From: Amycolatopsis camponoti
Lineage (GTDB): Bacteria; Actinomycetota; Actinomycetes; Mycobacteriales; Pseudonocardiaceae
Assembly (NCBI RefSeq): GCF_902497555.1
Contig: NZ_CABVGP010000003.1
Coordinates: forward strand, 2,046,001-2,110,000
Reading direction: 5' to 3'
Length of the DNA stretch: 64,000 nucleotides
Shown here in pieces: positions 15,338 to 24,071 of the stretch (within the stretch, counting starts at the first letter, position 1; each line of letters starts with the position of its first letter). The notes under the pieces were generated by a model that worked only from the letters and a program-made list of their open reading frames with translations, was not told the DNA's origin and searched no databases. Made by a program: the position numbers and the translations under genes.

Positions 15338-15661
15338 TCAGAACAGCCCCTCCTCACCGGGATCTTCGTCACCGCCGGGCTTCCAGCGGTACTTGCGCAG
15401 GTCGACGCGCTGGCCGTCGGCCAGGACGCCCTCCGCGCGCAGCCGTTCGAGCTGGTCGTGGACCAGGTGCGGCGCCGGTGTCCCGTTCGCGCGCAGGATC
15501 CGGTGCCACGGCAGGTCGTGCCCGTCCTCGGCCAGGATGGCGCCGACCATCCGCGGTGAGGGCGCGCCGGAGAGCGCCGCGATGTCGCCGTACGTCGCGA
15601 CCGTGCCGGCCGGCACCGACTCGATGATTTCCCGCACGCGCTCGTGCAGAACGTCGTCCAT
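15338..15661 (-). CDS. Alkyltransferase-like protein (ATL; MGMT family lacking the acceptor cysteine)
   Basis: A 107-residue DNA-binding domain of the O6-alkylguanine transferase (MGMT/Ada) family. The helix-turn-helix region (VATYGDIAALSG, residues 21-32) is intact. The active-site motif PCHR is PWHR here (residues 51-54), so the alkyl-accepting cysteine is replaced by tryptophan. Such ATLs bind O6-alkylguanine and recruit nucleotide excision repair instead of repairing it directly. The ATG at 15661 starts at the family N-terminus. It is divergent from adnA, and an ATL gene (Rv3204) stands near adnAB in M. tuberculosis too. Confidence 0.85.
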   Translation of the reverse strand: MDDVLHERVREIIESVPAGTVATYGDIAALSGAPSPRMVGAILAEDGHDLPWHRILRANGTPAPHLVHDQLERLRAEGVLADGQRVDLRKYRWKPGGDEDPGEEGLF

Positions 15662-15749
15662 GCCCCCACTCTGCCGGAGGGGTACGACACTTTCGGTGGC
15701 CACCCGGCGCACGCTCCGGCACCTTCATCGCACGCAGCCCCGTTAAGGC

Positions 15750-18700
15750 GTGCCGGTGCCGCACCCACTACTCCGGTCGTGGTTCCATCGCTGGGTGAAC
15801 GCGAGGCGAACGGCGCAGGCGGACGCGCGCCTGGTGCGCCCGCCGATCGCCGACGCACCCTCCTTCACCTGGGACGAAGGCGCCCGGCGGGTGCTCTCCG
15901 CACCCGGGGGTTTCCGCCGCGTGCTCGGCGGCCCCGGCACCGGCAAGACGGCGCTGCTCGCCTCGGCCGCCACCCGCCGCATCGCCGAGGGCGCCGACCC
16001 GGAGAGCGTGCTGGTGCTCACGACGTCGCGCAAGGCCGCCGACGCGCTGCGCGCCGACATCACGCGCCGCCTCACCGCCGACCCCGACCAGGCGCGGCCG
16101 CTGCCCCGGACCGTCCGCGAACCGCTCGTCCGCACGGTCCACTCGTACGCCTACTCGCTGCTGCGGCTGGAAGCGATGGCCGAGGAACTCCCGCCGCCGC
16201 GCCTGCTCGCCGGTGCCGAGCAGGACGTCGTCGTCCGCGAGCTGCTCGCCGGCGACCTCGACGAGGAAGCCGGGTACTGGCCCGAGCAGCTGCGGCCGGC
16301 GCTGATCGTCCCCGGCTTCGCCGAAGAGCTGCGCGACCTGCTCATGCGGGCCGCCGAGCGCGGGCTCGGCCCGGAGGACCTCGCCGAGCTGGGCCGCCGC
16401 CGCGGGCGCGAGGAGTGGATCGCCGCCGGGCAGTTCTGGGCCCAGTACGAAGAAGTCACGCAGCTGCAGGGCGCGGGCGGCAACGCGCTGGGCGTGGCGA
16501 GCGCGCCCGCCCTCGACGCCGCCGAGCTGGTCACCTCCGCGCTGCTCGCCCTGGAAGACGACGACGAGCTGCGCGAACGTGAGCGCACCCGGGTGCGGCA
16601 CCTCTTCGTCGACGACGCCCACCACCTCGACCCGCTGCAGACCGGCCTCGTCCGGATGATCGGGCACACCGCGGCCGAATTCGTCGTCGCCGGCGACCCC
16701 GACCAGAACGTGTTCTCCTTCCGCGGCGCCGACGCGAGCCTGTTCGCCGACGCCGACCCGGACGGCAGCCGGACCGTCACGCTCACGACGTCGCACCGGC
16801 TGGCCCCGGCCGTCCGGCTTGCGGTGGCGAAGATCGGCGCGACGCTGCCCGGGGCGTCGCGGCACCGCAAGATCGTCCCGCCCGCGGGTGCTTCCGGGGG
16901 GAACGTGCGGGTGCGCGTGATGCCGACGCCCGCCGCCGAGGCGAGCTGGATCGCCGACCAGCTCCGCCGCGCGCACCTCGTCGACGGCGTGCCGTGGTCG
17001 GAGATCGCGGTGCTCGTCCGGTCGCCGGCCCGGACTTTCCTGGTGCTGCAACGCGCTTTGCGCGCGGCCGGCGTCCCGATCGGGTCGGCGACCGAGGAGC
17101 TGCCGCTGGCTCGCCAGCCCGCGGTGCGGCCGTTGCTGGCCGTGCTGAAGCTCGCGCCGTCGCCCGAGCTGCTCGACATCGACCTCGCCGAGATGCTGCT
17201 GTCGTCGTCGCTCGGTGGCGCGGATCCGCTGGCGCTGCGGCGGTTGCGCCGCGGTCTCCGGCGGCTGGAACTGGCCGGCGGCGGGCAGCGCTCGAGTGAC
17301 GAGCTGCTCGTGGAAGCGTTGCGCGGCGGGGACATCCTCGTCGGGCTGGCCGACGCCGAGGCCGAACCGGTGCGGCGCGTCGGCGGGCTGCTGCGCCTCA
17401 CGCACCAGGCTGTCGCCCGCGGCGACGGCGTCGAGCAGGTCGTGTGGCAGCTGTGGCGGGAAAGCGGGCTGCAGGACAAGCTGCTGAAGCAGGTCGAACG
17501 CGGCGGATCGCTGGGGGCGCAGGCCGACCGCGACCTCGACGCCGTCGTCGCGCTGTTCGACGCGGCCGGCCGGTACGTCGACCGGCTGCCGCGCGCGAGT
17601 GTCGCGTCCTTCGCGGATTATCTCGGTGCACAACAGATCGCGGGGGACACGCTCGCGCCGGCGGCCGTGCCTTCGGACGGGGTTTCGCTGCTGACCGCGC
17701 ACGCCGCCGCCGGTCGCGAGTGGACGGTCGTCGCCGTCGCCGGCGTCCAGGAGGGCGCGTGGCCGGACCTGCGGCTGCGCGGATCCGTGCTGGGCGTGGA
17801 ACGGCTGAAGGACCTGATGTCCGGAGTGGACGACGACGCCGTCTCCGCGACCGCGCCGATCCTCGCCGAGGAGCGGCGCCTGTTCTACCTCGCGATGAGC
17901 CGGGCGAAGCAGACGCTGCTGGTCACCGCGGTGTCCGGAGAGGACGAACAGCCGTCCCGCTTCCTCGACGACCTCGAGGAGAACGGTGCCGACGACGGCG
18001 GTCTCGACTCGCGGATGAAGCCGCCCGGCCGGTCGCTGGTGCTGGCCGAGCTGGTGGGGGAGCTGCGCGAGGTCGTCTGCGACGACAAGGCCGAGCCCGC
18101 GCGACGGCGTCGTGCCGCGAAGCAGCTCGCGCGGCTGGCCGAGGCCAAGGTGCCGGGCGCGCACCCGTCGACGTGGTACGGCCTGCTCCCGGCGTCGACC
18201 GACGAGCCGGTGCACCGCCCCGGCGACCTGATCCGGATCTCACCGTCCACAGTGGAAATCCTGACGAAGTGCCCGCTGCGGTGGATGATCGAGCGCCACG
18301 GCGGGAGCGACCCGGCGCAGCTGGCCGCGGTGACCGGGACGCTGGTGCACGGGCTGGCGGAGTCCGTCGCGTCCGGCAAGACCGACGCCGAGCTGCAGGC
18401 CGCCTTGGACGAGGCTTGGGTGCGCGTCGACGCTGGCGCACCGTGGTTTTCCCGGCGTGAGCGGCGGCGCGTCGAGCAGATGCTGCAGAACTTCGTGACC
18501 TGGCTGGAGCGCAGCCGTGCCGAGCTCAAGGCGGCGGGTGTCGAGCAGGACATCGAGGTCGAGCTGCCGGCCGGGGGCGAGGACGAGGTCCGGGTGCTGC
18601 TGCGCGGCCGCGTCGACCGGGTCGAGCTGGACGCCGAGGGCCGCCCGGTGATCGTCGACATCAAGACCGGCAAGGTCCCGGTGTCCGGAAAGGACGCGGA

Positions 18701-19007
18701 GGAGCACCCGCAGCTGGCGGCGTACCAGCTGGCGGTACTGCTGGGTGCGATCAAGGGCAGCAACGAGCCCGGCGGCGCGCGGCTGGTGTACGTGGCGAAG
18801 GCGAACAACAAGACGGGAGCGACGGAGAGGTCTCAGCCCCCGCTCGACGAGGTGGGCGGCAAGCAGTGGCTGGAGCTGGTCCGCGACGCGGCGGCCTCGG
18901 CGGCGGGGCCGGACTACCAGGCCCAGGAGAACCCGGACTGCGACCGCTGTCCCGCGCGCGGGTGCTGCCCGCTGCGGCCCGAGGGCAGGCAGGTGCCGGG
19001 CCCGTGA
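15750..19007 (+). CDS. adnA: AdnA subunit of the AdnAB helicase-nuclease
   Basis: A 1085-residue UvrD-like helicase with a C-terminal RecB-type nuclease; AdnAB resects DNA double-strand breaks in actinobacteria. Walker A is GGPGTGKT (residues about 59-66). The Walker B region reads FVDDAHHLDPLQ (DDAH in place of DExQ). The Q/motif III region is VVAGDPDQNVFSFRGAD. The nuclease motif VIVDIKTGK is near residue 972. Cysteines in TKCPLRW (about 846) and in CDRCPARGCC near the C-terminus look like an AddB-style iron-sulfur staple. GTG at 15750 is used; GTG at 15756 has a better-spaced AAGG (15745-15748) and is equally plausible. The next gene is adnB. Confidence 0.9.
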   Translation: MPVPHPLLRSWFHRWVNARRTAQADARLVRPPIADAPSFTWDEGARRVLSAPGGFRRVLGGPGTGKTALLASAATRRIAEGADPESVLVLTTSRKAADALRADITRRLTADPDQARPLPRTVREPLVRTVHSYAYSLLRLEAMAEELPPPRLLAGAEQDVVVRELLAGDLDEEAGYWPEQLRPALIVPGFAEELRDLLMRAAERGLGPEDLAELGRRRGREEWIAAGQFWAQYEEVTQLQGAGGNALGVASAPALDAAELVTSALLALEDDDELRERERTRVRHLFVDDAHHLDPLQTGLVRMIGHTAAEFVVAGDPDQNVFSFRGADASLFADADPDGSRTVTLTTSHRLAPAVRLAVAKIGATLPGASRHRKIVPPAGASGGNVRVRVMPTPAAEASWIADQLRRAHLVDGVPWSEIAVLVRSPARTFLVLQRALRAAGVPIGSATEELPLARQPAVRPLLAVLKLAPSPELLDIDLAEMLLSSSLGGADPLALRRLRRGLRRLELAGGGQRSSDELLVEALRGGDILVGLADAEAEPVRRVGGLLRLTHQAVARGDGVEQVVWQLWRESGLQDKLLKQVERGGSLGAQADRDLDAVVALFDAAGRYVDRLPRASVASFADYLGAQQIAGDTLAPAAVPSDGVSLLTAHAAAGREWTVVAVAGVQEGAWPDLRLRGSVLGVERLKDLMSGVDDDAVSATAPILAEERRLFYLAMSRAKQTLLVTAVSGEDEQPSRFLDDLEENGADDGGLDSRMKPPGRSLVLAELVGELREVVCDDKAEPARRRRAAKQLARLAEAKVPGAHPSTWYGLLPASTDEPVHRPGDLIRISPSTVEILTKCPLRWMIERHGGSDPAQLAAVTGTLVHGLAESVASGKTDAELQAALDEAWVRVDAGAPWFSRRERRRVEQMLQNFVTWLERSRAELKAAGVEQDIEVELPAGGEDEVRVLLRGRVDRVELDAEGRPVIVDIKTGKVPVSGKDAEEHPQLAAYQLAVLLGAIKGSNEPGGARLVYVAKANNKTGATERSQPPLDEVGGKQWLELVRDAAASAAGPDYQAQENPDCDRCPARGCCPLRPEGRQVPGP

Positions 19008-19021
19008 CCCGTCGCGAAGAC

Positions 19022-19067
19022 GTCGTGAGTGGGAAACAGTGTTCTAACCCTGTTTCCCACTCACGAC
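19022..19067. repeat. Dispersed hairpin repeat, copy B, between adnA and adnB
   Basis: Perfect 18-bp arms 19022-19039 and 19050-19067 around the 10-nt loop TGTTCTAACC. Same loop and orientation as copy C (31022), with one compensated stem pair difference (GTGGG/CCCAC versus GTGAG/CTCAC). It fills the short gap between the adnA stop and the adnB ribosome-binding site, so it should attenuate or process the adnAB transcript. Confidence 0.87.
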
Positions 19068-19083
19068 CGGCCGGGAGGCGTGC

Positions 19084-22000
19084 GTGAGCCCGCTCGTCGT
19101 CGCCAACCCCGTCGAGCCCGCCGAACTCGCCGACGCGCTCGGGCTGCACCGGCCGACTCCCGAACAGGCCACCGTCATCGCCTCGCCGGTCGAGCCTTCC
19201 CTCGTCGTCGCCGGGGCCGGCGCCGGCAAGACCGAAACCATGGCCGCGCGGGTCGTCTGGCTCGTCGCCAACGGGATCGTCAGCCCCGACCGCGTCCTGG
19301 GTCTCACCTTCACCCGCAAGGCCGCTCGCCAGCTCGGCGAACGCGTGCGGGCCCGGCTGCGGCGGCTCGCCGGCTCGGGGCTGCTCGATCGGCTCGACCC
19401 GAGCGGCGGCCTGCGGTCCACTGTGGTCGCCGGTGAGCCGACCGTCCTCACCTACCACGCCTACGCCGGGCGCCTGCTGTCCGAACACGGGCTGCGCCTG
19501 CCGGTCCAGCCCGGCGTCCGGTTGCTGTCCGAAACGTCGTCGTGGCAGATCGCGCACCGCGTCGTGTCCACTTGGGACAACGAGCTGGACACCGACCGCG
19601 TCCCGCCGACCGTCACCGCGGACGTCCTGCAGCTGGCCGGTGAGCTCGGTGAGCACCTCATCTCGGTCGACCAGCTCGCCGAATACACGACGTGGATGTG
19701 CCGCGTCATCGAGAACGCGCCGCGGGCCAAGGGACAGCGGGCCGCGCTGCCGCAGAAGCTCACCGAAATCATGGCGGCGCAGCACTTCCGGCTGGCGCTG
19801 CTGCCGCTGGTCGAGGAGTACCACCGGCGCAAGCGCAACGAAGGCGCACTCGACTTCGCCGACCAGATGTCGCTGGCCGCGCAGCTCGCGAGCAACTATC
19901 CCTCCGTTGTGCGCGGCGAACGGGAGCGCTTCGGCGCGGTGCTGCTCGACGAATACCAGGACACCGGGCACGCCCAGCGCGTCCTGCTCCGGGCGCTCTT
20001 CGGCGGTGTCGAAAACCAGCCGATGCCGGTCACCGCGGTCGGCGACCCGGCCCAGGCGATCTACGGCTGGCGCGGGGCCAGCGCGGCCAACCTCCCCCGC
20101 TTCACCACGGACTTCCCGCGTCACGACGGGGAAAACCTGGTCCCCGCGAACGACTTCGGCCTGCTGACGAGCTTCCGCAACCCGCCGGAGATCCTCGACC
20201 TCGCCAACGCCATCGCCGAACCGCTGCGGGCGCGCGGCCTCGGCGTCGAACGGCTCCGGGCGCGCGAAGGCGCCGGGCCAGCGGACATCGCGTGCGCGCT
20301 GCTGCCGGACATCCGCGCCGAACGCGACTGGGTGGCCGACGCCCTCGCCCGGCGCTGGTACGCCACCCAGGAGGAGACCGGCAAGCCGCCGACCGCCGCC
20401 GTGCTCGTGCGGCGCCGCGCCGACATGGCCCCGATCGCCGCAGAGTTGCGGGCGCGCGGATTGCCGGTCGAGGTCGTCGGGCTCGGCGGGCTCCTGGACG
20501 AGCCCGAGGTCGCGGACCTCGTCTCGACGCTCAAGGTGCTCGCCGACCCGCTGTCGGGCAGCGCGGCGGCCCGGCTGCTGACCGGCGCGCGCTGGCGGCT
20601 CGCGGCCGCGGACGTCGCCGCGTTGTGGCGGCGCGCCGGCGAACTCTCGAGCCCCGAGAAGCCGGACGCGCCCGAGCTGGTCGCGGAACGCGTCGAGCAG
20701 GCCGGGCTGATCGACGCCATCGACGAGCCGGGCTCGCCGGAACGGTATTCCGAAGAGGGTTACAAGCGCATCCGCCGCGTCGGCTGGGAGCTGTCCGCGT
20801 TGCGGCGGCGGCTCGACCAGTCGCTGCCCGAGCTGGTCGCCGACGTCGAACGCACGATGCTCCTGGACGTCGAATCGCTGGCGCGCCCCGGATCCGCCGG
20901 GCGCGCGCACCTGGACGCGTTCGCCGAGGTCGTCACCGACTACGCCGAGACGGCACCGACGGCGACCCTGCTGTCCTTTGTGGACTACCTGAACACCGCC
21001 GCGCACGCCGAAGACGGCCTCACCCCGGGCGAGGTCGAGGTCGTGCCCGACCGCGTGCAGGTACTCACCGTGCACTCGGCGAAGGGCCTCGAATGGGAGG
21101 TCGTCGCCGTCCCGCACCTGGTGCAGGACGTCTTCCCGGGACGGCGACGGTCGTCGTCGTGGCTGCGGACCGCGACGTCGCTGCCCGCGGCGTTGCGCGG
21201 AGACTCACAGGACCTGCCGGAGCTGCGGATCGCCGACGGCTACGACCGCAAGGAAGTCCAAGAAGGACTGGAACTGCACGAAGCCGGGTTCGTCGAGCGG
21301 GAGCAGTCGGAGGAACGGCGGCTCTGCTACGTCGCGCTGACGCGGTCCGAGCACGCGCTGATCGTGTCCGGGCACTGGTGGAACGAGAGCAGCAGCCGGT
21401 CCAAGGGGCCGTCGGAATTCCTGACGGAGATCGGCGACGTCCTGCGCGAGACCGGCGTCGGGCAGCTCGCCGAGTGGGCGCCGGAACCGTCCGAAGAGGA
21501 CGAGAACCCGCTGGTGTCGGACTCGCGGAAGGGGCGCTGGCCGGTCGATCCGCTGGCCGACCGCCGCACCGGCGTCCAGACGGGGGTGGAGCTGGTGTCC
21601 GAAGCGCTGTCCACTGTGGATGAAATTGAGTCCGAAGAGGACGATCCGGACGGTTGGCTGACCGACACCGACGTCCTCCTCGAAGAGTGGGCACGGAAGG
21701 ACGACCGGGTCCGGCGGGTCCCGTTGCCGTCGCGGCTTTCGGTGAGCCAGCTGGTCGCGCTGGCCGACGACGCGGGGAAGCTGGCGGCGGACCTGAGCCG
21801 TCCGCTCCCGATGGAACCGAACAGCTTCGCCCGCCGCGGCACGGAGTTCCACGGCTGGCTGGAGCGCCGGTTCGCGGGCGACCAGCTCATCGAGATCGAC
21901 GACCTCCCGGGCGCGGCCGACTTCGGCGAGGCGCCCGACACGGACTTCGAAGAGCTGCAGACGGAGTTCGAAAAGAGCGAGTGGGCGGCCCGCGTGCCGG

Positions 22001-22320
22001 TGGCGGTGGAGGTGTCGTTCTCGGCGGACGTCGAGGGCATCACCCTGCGCGGCCGCATGGACGCGGTGTTCCGGCACCCGGACGGGTACTGGGAGGTCGT
22101 GGACTGGAAGACGGGCGCGGTCCCGCCGGAGTCCCGGCTGCCGGCGCTGGCGGTCCAGCTGGCGGCGTACCGGATGGCGTGGGCGGCGCTGAAGAACGTC
22201 CCGGTGGAGGAGGTCCGCGCGGCGTTCCACTACGTCCGCGCGAACCGCACGATCCGCCCGGCCGACCTCCTGGACCCCGAAGGCCTCCGCCAAATCCTCC
22301 GCGACATCCCCGAGGCGTGA
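19084..22320 (+). CDS. adnB: AdnB subunit of the AdnAB helicase-nuclease
   Basis: A 1078-residue UvrD/Rep-type motor with a C-terminal RecB-like nuclease. Motifs: VVAGAGAGKTETMAAR (Walker A, about residue 40), LGLTFTRKAARQL (Ia), VLLDEYQDTGHAQ (Walker B with canonical DEYQ, about 290), VGDPAQAIYGWRGA (III), LTVHSAKGLEWEVV (V, about 660), RLCYVALTRSEHAL (VI), and the nuclease motif WEVVDWKTG near residue 1007. The motor motifs are more canonical than in AdnA, agreeing with AdnB being the main translocating motor in mycobacteria. GTG at 19084 has GGGAGG (19073-19078) at a 5-base spacing. It is followed by the 21-bp repeat array. Confidence 0.93.
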   Translation: MSPLVVANPVEPAELADALGLHRPTPEQATVIASPVEPSLVVAGAGAGKTETMAARVVWLVANGIVSPDRVLGLTFTRKAARQLGERVRARLRRLAGSGLLDRLDPSGGLRSTVVAGEPTVLTYHAYAGRLLSEHGLRLPVQPGVRLLSETSSWQIAHRVVSTWDNELDTDRVPPTVTADVLQLAGELGEHLISVDQLAEYTTWMCRVIENAPRAKGQRAALPQKLTEIMAAQHFRLALLPLVEEYHRRKRNEGALDFADQMSLAAQLASNYPSVVRGERERFGAVLLDEYQDTGHAQRVLLRALFGGVENQPMPVTAVGDPAQAIYGWRGASAANLPRFTTDFPRHDGENLVPANDFGLLTSFRNPPEILDLANAIAEPLRARGLGVERLRAREGAGPADIACALLPDIRAERDWVADALARRWYATQEETGKPPTAAVLVRRRADMAPIAAELRARGLPVEVVGLGGLLDEPEVADLVSTLKVLADPLSGSAAARLLTGARWRLAAADVAALWRRAGELSSPEKPDAPELVAERVEQAGLIDAIDEPGSPERYSEEGYKRIRRVGWELSALRRRLDQSLPELVADVERTMLLDVESLARPGSAGRAHLDAFAEVVTDYAETAPTATLLSFVDYLNTAAHAEDGLTPGEVEVVPDRVQVLTVHSAKGLEWEVVAVPHLVQDVFPGRRRSSSWLRTATSLPAALRGDSQDLPELRIADGYDRKEVQEGLELHEAGFVEREQSEERRLCYVALTRSEHALIVSGHWWNESSSRSKGPSEFLTEIGDVLRETGVGQLAEWAPEPSEEDENPLVSDSRKGRWPVDPLADRRTGVQTGVELVSEALSTVDEIESEEDDPDGWLTDTDVLLEEWARKDDRVRRVPLPSRLSVSQLVALADDAGKLAADLSRPLPMEPNSFARRGTEFHGWLERRFAGDQLIEIDDLPGAADFGEAPDTDFEELQTEFEKSEWAARVPVAVEVSFSADVEGITLRGRMDAVFRHPDGYWEVVDWKTGAVPPESRLPALAVQLAAYRMAWAALKNVPVEEVRAAFHYVRANRTIRPADLLDPEGLRQILRDIPEA

Positions 22321-22325
22321 CCCGC

Positions 22326-22450
22326 GGGGCATCACGCGTGTCTGGAGGGGCATCACCCGTGATCAGCGGGGCATCAGCCGTGTCTGGAGGGGCATCGCGC
22401 TGATGCCCCTCCAATCACGCGTGATGCCCGCTCAATCACGCGTGATGCCC
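22326..22450. repeat. Six-unit ~21-bp palindromic repeat array between adnB and doxX
   Basis: Three consecutive 21-bp units begin GGGGCATCA (22326, 22347, 22368). A fourth (22389) folds back on itself as GGGGCATC...GATGCCCC. Two more follow in opposite orientation, each centred on the perfect 12-bp palindrome ATCACGCGTGAT (22414-22425 and 22435-22446). Unit centres are about 21 bp apart throughout. It occupies the whole gap between convergent genes. There are no spacers, so it is not CRISPR. Confidence 0.85.
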
Positions 22451-22452
22451 GG

Positions 22453-22821
22453 TCAGGCTCGGTCGCGGACCTTCAGAGCCCACGCGATCAGGGGCCACTG
22501 CAGGGGGAGGCGGGCCCAGGCCATCGCGCGTTGCGGGGCCGGGGCCGGGGCAGCGTCCAGTGCCATCTTGACGTTGCCTGGGAAGACGCCCAGGAACAGC
22601 AGGGCCGCCGCCAGGCCGCCGAGGCGGCGGGTGCGGGGGACCGCCACCGCGGCCGCGACCGTCAGCTCGGCGACGCCCGAACCGTACGTCCACGCCCGCC
22701 GGGAACCCGGCAGCCACCGGGGGATCAGGCCGTCGAACGGCTTCGGGACGGCGAAATGCAGGACGCCCATGAAGCCGAGGGCACCGGCCAGGAAGTGGGC
22801 GGGTCGCTGGGAGGTGGCCAT
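22453..22821 (-). CDS. DoxX family membrane protein
   Basis: A 122-residue protein with about four hydrophobic helices (residues 10-25, 45-62, 66-83, 100-117). It has the DoxX-family look (GVLHFAVPKPFDGLIP, GVAELTVAAAVAVPRTRRLGG, FLGVFPGNVKMALD). DoxX-like proteins are poorly defined; some work in redox or sulfur metabolism. Start ATG at 22821. Its 3' end abuts the 21-bp repeat array, which separates it from convergent adnB. Confidence 0.8.
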   Translation of the reverse strand: MATSQRPAHFLAGALGFMGVLHFAVPKPFDGLIPRWLPGSRRAWTYGSGVAELTVAAAVAVPRTRRLGGLAAALLFLGVFPGNVKMALDAAPAPAPQRAMAWARLPLQWPLIAWALKVRDRA

Positions 22822-22912
22822 CGACTCATCGTTCCACGCGGCGGCGCCCTACTCCGTTCGGCTATCCTCCGGGCGTGAGTGACGCTCGACACCTGCCGCG
22901 GGGAGCCGGTGC

Positions 22913-23992
22913 ATGAAGGCACTGAGGCGGTTGCCGCTGGGCAGTCTCACCGATCGGCCGGACCACGAGCTCGTCGGCGTCCTGCGGATGCCCGAGCTGA
23001 CGGTCAGCCCGCTGCGTTCGATCATGAAGCGGGTCATCGGCGCGACACTCGCGCTGCTGCTGACGGTGATCATCGTGTACGTCGACCGTGACGGCTACCG
23101 CGATGCCAACGGCGACGGCCTGTCCCTGCTCGACAGCCTGTACTACGCCACCGTTTCCCTCTCGACGACCGGCTACGGCGACATCGCGCCGGCCACCTCG
23201 TCCGCCCGCCTGGTGAACGTGCTGGTGATCACCCCGCTGCGGGTGCTCTTCCTCATCGTCCTGGTCGGGACCACCCTGGAGGTGCTCACCGAGCGCTCCC
23301 GGCAGGCGTTCAAGATCCAGAAGTGGAGGACGAAGGTGCGCGACCACACGGTCGTCGTCGGGTTCGGCACCAAGGGCCGGTCCGCCGTCAACGCGCTGCT
23401 CGGCGACGAGAACATCGCCCCGGGGCAGATCGTCGTCGTCGACACCGACCAGCAGGCCCTCGACGCGGCGAGCGCACTCGGCCTCGTCGCCGTGCACGGC
23501 TCGGCCACCCGCTCCGACGTCCTGCGCGTCGCCGCTGTGCAGCACGCGCGCGCGGTTGTCGTCGCCCCGAACCGGGACGACACGGCGGTGCTCGTCACGC
23601 TCACCGCCCGCGAGCTGGCGCCCCAGGCGCACATCGTCGCGTCGGTGCGGGAGGCGGAGAACGTCCACCTGCTCAAGCAGTCCGGCGCCAACCAGGTCGT
23701 CGTCTCCAGTGAGACGGCCGGGCGGCTGCTCGGCATGGCGACGTCGACGCCGCTGGTCGTCGACATCATGGAGGACCTGCTCACGCCCGAATCGGGCCTG
23801 GCGATCGCCGAACGGCCGGTCGAGCCGTCCGAGGAGGGCGGGTCGCCGCGGCACCTGCCCGACCTCGTCCTCGGCCTGGTCCGCGACGGCGTCCTGTACC
23901 GCGTGGACGCTCCGCAGGCCGACGCCATCGAGCCGGGCGACAAGCTGCTCTACGTCAAGAAGGTGACGCAGGCGGAGAAGATCGAGCGGTAG
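22913..23992 (+). CDS. Potassium channel family protein with TrkA-N (RCK) domain
   Basis: A 359-residue two-TM K+ channel subunit: TM1 about residues 43-60, pore loop with selectivity filter STTGYGDIAP near residue 85, TM2 about 98-120. A cytoplasmic TrkA-N/RCK Rossmann domain follows (VVVGFGTKGRSAVNALLG near 145, VVVDTDQQALD near 172), then a TrkA-C-like tail (PGDKLLYVKK). It should be tetrameric and gated by a nucleotide or ion bound to the RCK domain. It corresponds to Rv3200c, which also follows adnB in M. tuberculosis. ATG at 22913. Confidence 0.9.
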   Translation: MKALRRLPLGSLTDRPDHELVGVLRMPELTVSPLRSIMKRVIGATLALLLTVIIVYVDRDGYRDANGDGLSLLDSLYYATVSLSTTGYGDIAPATSSARLVNVLVITPLRVLFLIVLVGTTLEVLTERSRQAFKIQKWRTKVRDHTVVVGFGTKGRSAVNALLGDENIAPGQIVVVDTDQQALDAASALGLVAVHGSATRSDVLRVAAVQHARAVVVAPNRDDTAVLVTLTARELAPQAHIVASVREAENVHLLKQSGANQVVVSSETAGRLLGMATSTPLVVDIMEDLLTPESGLAIAERPVEPSEEGGSPRHLPDLVLGLVRDGVLYRVDAPQADAIEPGDKLLYVKKVTQAEKIER

Positions 23993-24071
23993 GTCCGCTT
24001 CGCCCGGCGAGACCTGCTGAGCGGGACCGGGGCGCCTGGGTTTTGCCCGCCGGATCTGGAACCATGGCGAA

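Noticed and set aside
22320..22420. A 7-residue repeat protein reading through the array (GASRVSG-like)
   Set aside because: The repeat is 21 bp so any frame stays open; it lies after the adnB stop with no start, and extending adnB has no support.
22326..22450. CRISPR array
   Set aside because: The units abut with no unique spacers, change orientation and have no cas genes nearby.
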